This document shows, piece by piece, positions 32,101 to 32,406 of a DNA stretch of 32,406 nt. Source of the stretch: Candidatus Zixiibacteriota bacterium (GTDB lineage: Bacteria > Zixibacteria > MSB-5A5 > UBA10806 > 4484-95); assembly GCA_021159005.1 (NCBI GenBank), contig JAGGSN010000140.1, forward strand, positions 1-32,406. The letters are read 5' to 3'. Within the stretch, counting starts at the first letter, position 1, and each line of letters starts with the position of its first letter. Under the pieces are notes generated by a model, which did no database searches, was not told the DNA's origin, and saw only the letters and a list, made by a program, of their open reading frames with translations. The translations under genes and the position numbers were made by a program.

Positions 32101-32322
32101 AGGTTATTAGCCAGACAGTATGATAAAGACCAGGCGTATCTTGCAAGTGTCTACAGTACCAATATAACTTTTGCCGCTGCTGACACATGGTATGTGAAAA
32201 CAGATAGCATAACTCTTACTAATGCAAATTGCCATAGCATACAGTTATGCTTTAGAGTATCCGGAGGTACAGCTGGTTATGTGTATTTTGATGACATATG
32301 GATAGGTCGGGTGGCGTTGTAG
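29116..32322 (+). CDS. Tail fibre with two C-terminal carbohydrate-binding-like modules, 1068 aa
   Basis: Overlaps the polyvalent gene end by 8 bases. The N-terminus (INVPPMSEKPTDQSGLVSRI, then WHRFFVDLQKAV) is of the kind that attaches fibres to the tail. The shaft has Ala/Thr-rich, Asp-rich stretches (KHAATHTDGEDDIQDATNAI and LPAATTTEAGLMTEAQFDKL). Two beta-sandwich modules follow: about 673-860 (NNFLRTPVFRSADYKSWAKY, HSYAFFQYFQFEKT) and 905-1068 (DSNFARTTGSSDNTFWLM, ending YVYFDDIWIG), both with the closing pattern of carbohydrate-binding jelly rolls. The linker motif GADVTxDN occurs before and after the first module. From about 31125 the DNA is clearly richer in A+T than the rest of the gene. 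Role: host receptor recognition. Confidence 0.82.
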   Translation: MTKRINVPPMSEKPTDQSGLVSRIWHRFFVDLQKAVNASSDANIDGLLSNVGGGAGMDSDVTKQQVFDGTSEKPGLTDTEVMRVFDSAAGEVAKHAATHTDGEDDIQDATNAIKGLMTPALVTEIEELDYVQAPTILTGDGITGGTNAGTYKVSALTAKLRATNSTIAELVTVTLAEQDNQAIPAENITYFVNLEYNDGDPVFECSVDLPNLTTAIPIGRVMYDGTELHRTLAGFHLAESAKKLFVRAFKLRSIELVPGTSTISYLATDILKMTEGAAYFGGNYVSAGAVDSSVTPFVMIYQDGAGGWKEGNPLTGTDIAFVDGGGGNDSITQTAAKFIKAGYVVGDELTIAGSANNNITTEILALTAGTIEVGTGLLTTEGTGPSVTLKAKKHTVDFAHYDDGTGELALIKNSKYGAFWVWRHADDGDVYVVYGRGSYSLAAAESASIPTHPGHLDDFGAWIGTFGMPYGGGAFSYILMAGTQSFSGEAVGDHALLSNLLIADAGHTVSATDKLLGRSTAGAGVVEEIPLTAAGRALIDDADTAAQRATLDVDQAGADNSTDVTLHASATTGGLSLTDQEISNRAATNAQTGYATDAHITAIEANTAKDTNVSTTLEIGTKTGTTVAITSDGGVDDVTLPAATTTEAGLMTEAQFDKLAGIATGADVTEDNLIISNNFLRTPVFRSADYKSWAKYGTGTFTWRAEGDDWALPNVGTGDIRQGAPGSGAVDITSEAIPVIEGESYCLSLYTLAHRCNLYVDMIVYNKDDDIILDSPQPATAWNNSIGGANGQELKEYIRVYNVLTMPTNAAYVKVRLVKEDTTAGELHSYAFFQYFQFEKTALNQTTPSPWVGSTIEIDDGADVTADNTAAAILNQGDLATQDTADWDTDIDNIPPIAYGAYCVDPTNICADSNFARTTGSSDNTFWLMTDSAWAATYGYNNSEGVRLTVNAIGNTTDLTLRNNDSIFYLPAINGNTYHFKIRVKKDAAHDASLLRLLARQYDKDQAYLASVYSTNITFAAADTWYVKTDSITLTNANCHSIQLCFRVSGGTAGYVYFDDIWIGRVAL
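31108..31719 (+). repeat. Direct repeats flanking the first fibre module
   Basis: GGTGCTGATGTAAC occurs at 31108-31121 and 31696-31709, and 21 of 24 bases match through GATAAT. The spacing is 588 bases, exactly 196 codons, so the module between them can be gained or lost in frame. Confidence 0.8.
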
Positions 32323-32351
32323 TAAAATATAACCGTAGGAGGACAAATGGA

Positions 32352-32406
32352 TTGACTAAGCTAACTGAACGAGAATTACTTGTCGCACATACTGTTAAGA
32401 TAGAAA
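32352..32406 (+). CDS. Start of a further gene, TTG start, cut by the right edge
   Basis: AGGAGG at 32337-32342 is followed 9 bases later by TTG, from which the frame stays open to the edge (MTKLTERELLVAHTVKIE if TTG is read as Met). The nearer ATG at 32347 is not usable because a stop follows after one codon. Short proteins starting in this style often follow tail fibre genes in phages, near lysis genes; only 18 codons are visible. Confidence 0.5.
   Translation, partial: MTKLTERELLVAHTVKIE

Overview
The window is a continuous piece of a tailed double-stranded DNA bacteriophage with a short-tailed, P22-like (podovirus) body plan. The evidence is a gene order of small terminase, large terminase, P22-like portal, scaffold, capsid, gp4-like connector, gp10-like tail hub, ejection proteins and tail fibre, with no tape-measure, sheath or tail-tube genes. 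Nearly all genes have bacterial Shine-Dalgarno sites and many overlap by 1-4 bases. The host cannot be named from the sequence. No integrase, tRNA, CRISPR array or insertion sequence was seen.

Layout. Positions 1-6225 are a leftward (minus-strand) early block. It holds a DUF2815-like ssDNA-binding protein cut by the left edge, a DUF2800 RecB/Cas4-like nuclease, and small accessory genes. The accessory genes include two ribbon-helix-helix proteins, a double zinc-ribbon protein, and two paralogues of a phage family that each carry a zinc ribbon. Two genes in this block are shorter than 60 codons (3310-3477 and 5425-5595), and one strong promoter is visible inside it (3511-3539). Positions 6226-7013 are non-coding and control-like. 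They hold competing long hairpins, an imperfect dyad centred near 6701, four copies of an 18-bp element that all point outwards, an AT-rich stretch and AAGGGTA repeats. This is the best candidate in the window for the divergent early/late switch and possibly the replication origin.

Positions 7014-32322 are the rightward late block. Packaging: a TerS-like protein, a 54-aa protein, a ParB-like protein and TerL. Head: portal, a small overlapping gene, a GroES-like co-chaperonin, scaffold, two capsid-associated proteins, the major capsid protein, a beta-helix protein and further virion proteins including a 39-aa lysine-rich peptide. Tail: a gp4-like connector and a gp10-like hub split into two genes, then a small structural protein. 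Ejection: two coiled-coil or low-complexity proteins and a 1949-aa polyvalent protein with an ADP-ribosyltransferase-like domain and an HExxH metallopeptidase domain. Last comes a 1068-aa tail fibre with two C-terminal sugar-binding-like modules, and the start of one more gene at the right edge.

The most unusual point is the tail hub. The gp10-like protein is broken after residue 320. The second gene starts with seven RCC1 repeats, the number in a complete RCC1 beta-propeller, and then continues with the missing C-terminal part of gp10. Other points worth a second look are a decayed second copy of the portal start beside the intact portal, the 56-bp tandem duplication at the end of the TerS-like gene, the four-copy outward-facing element with its dyad, and the in-frame fibre module flanked by direct repeats.
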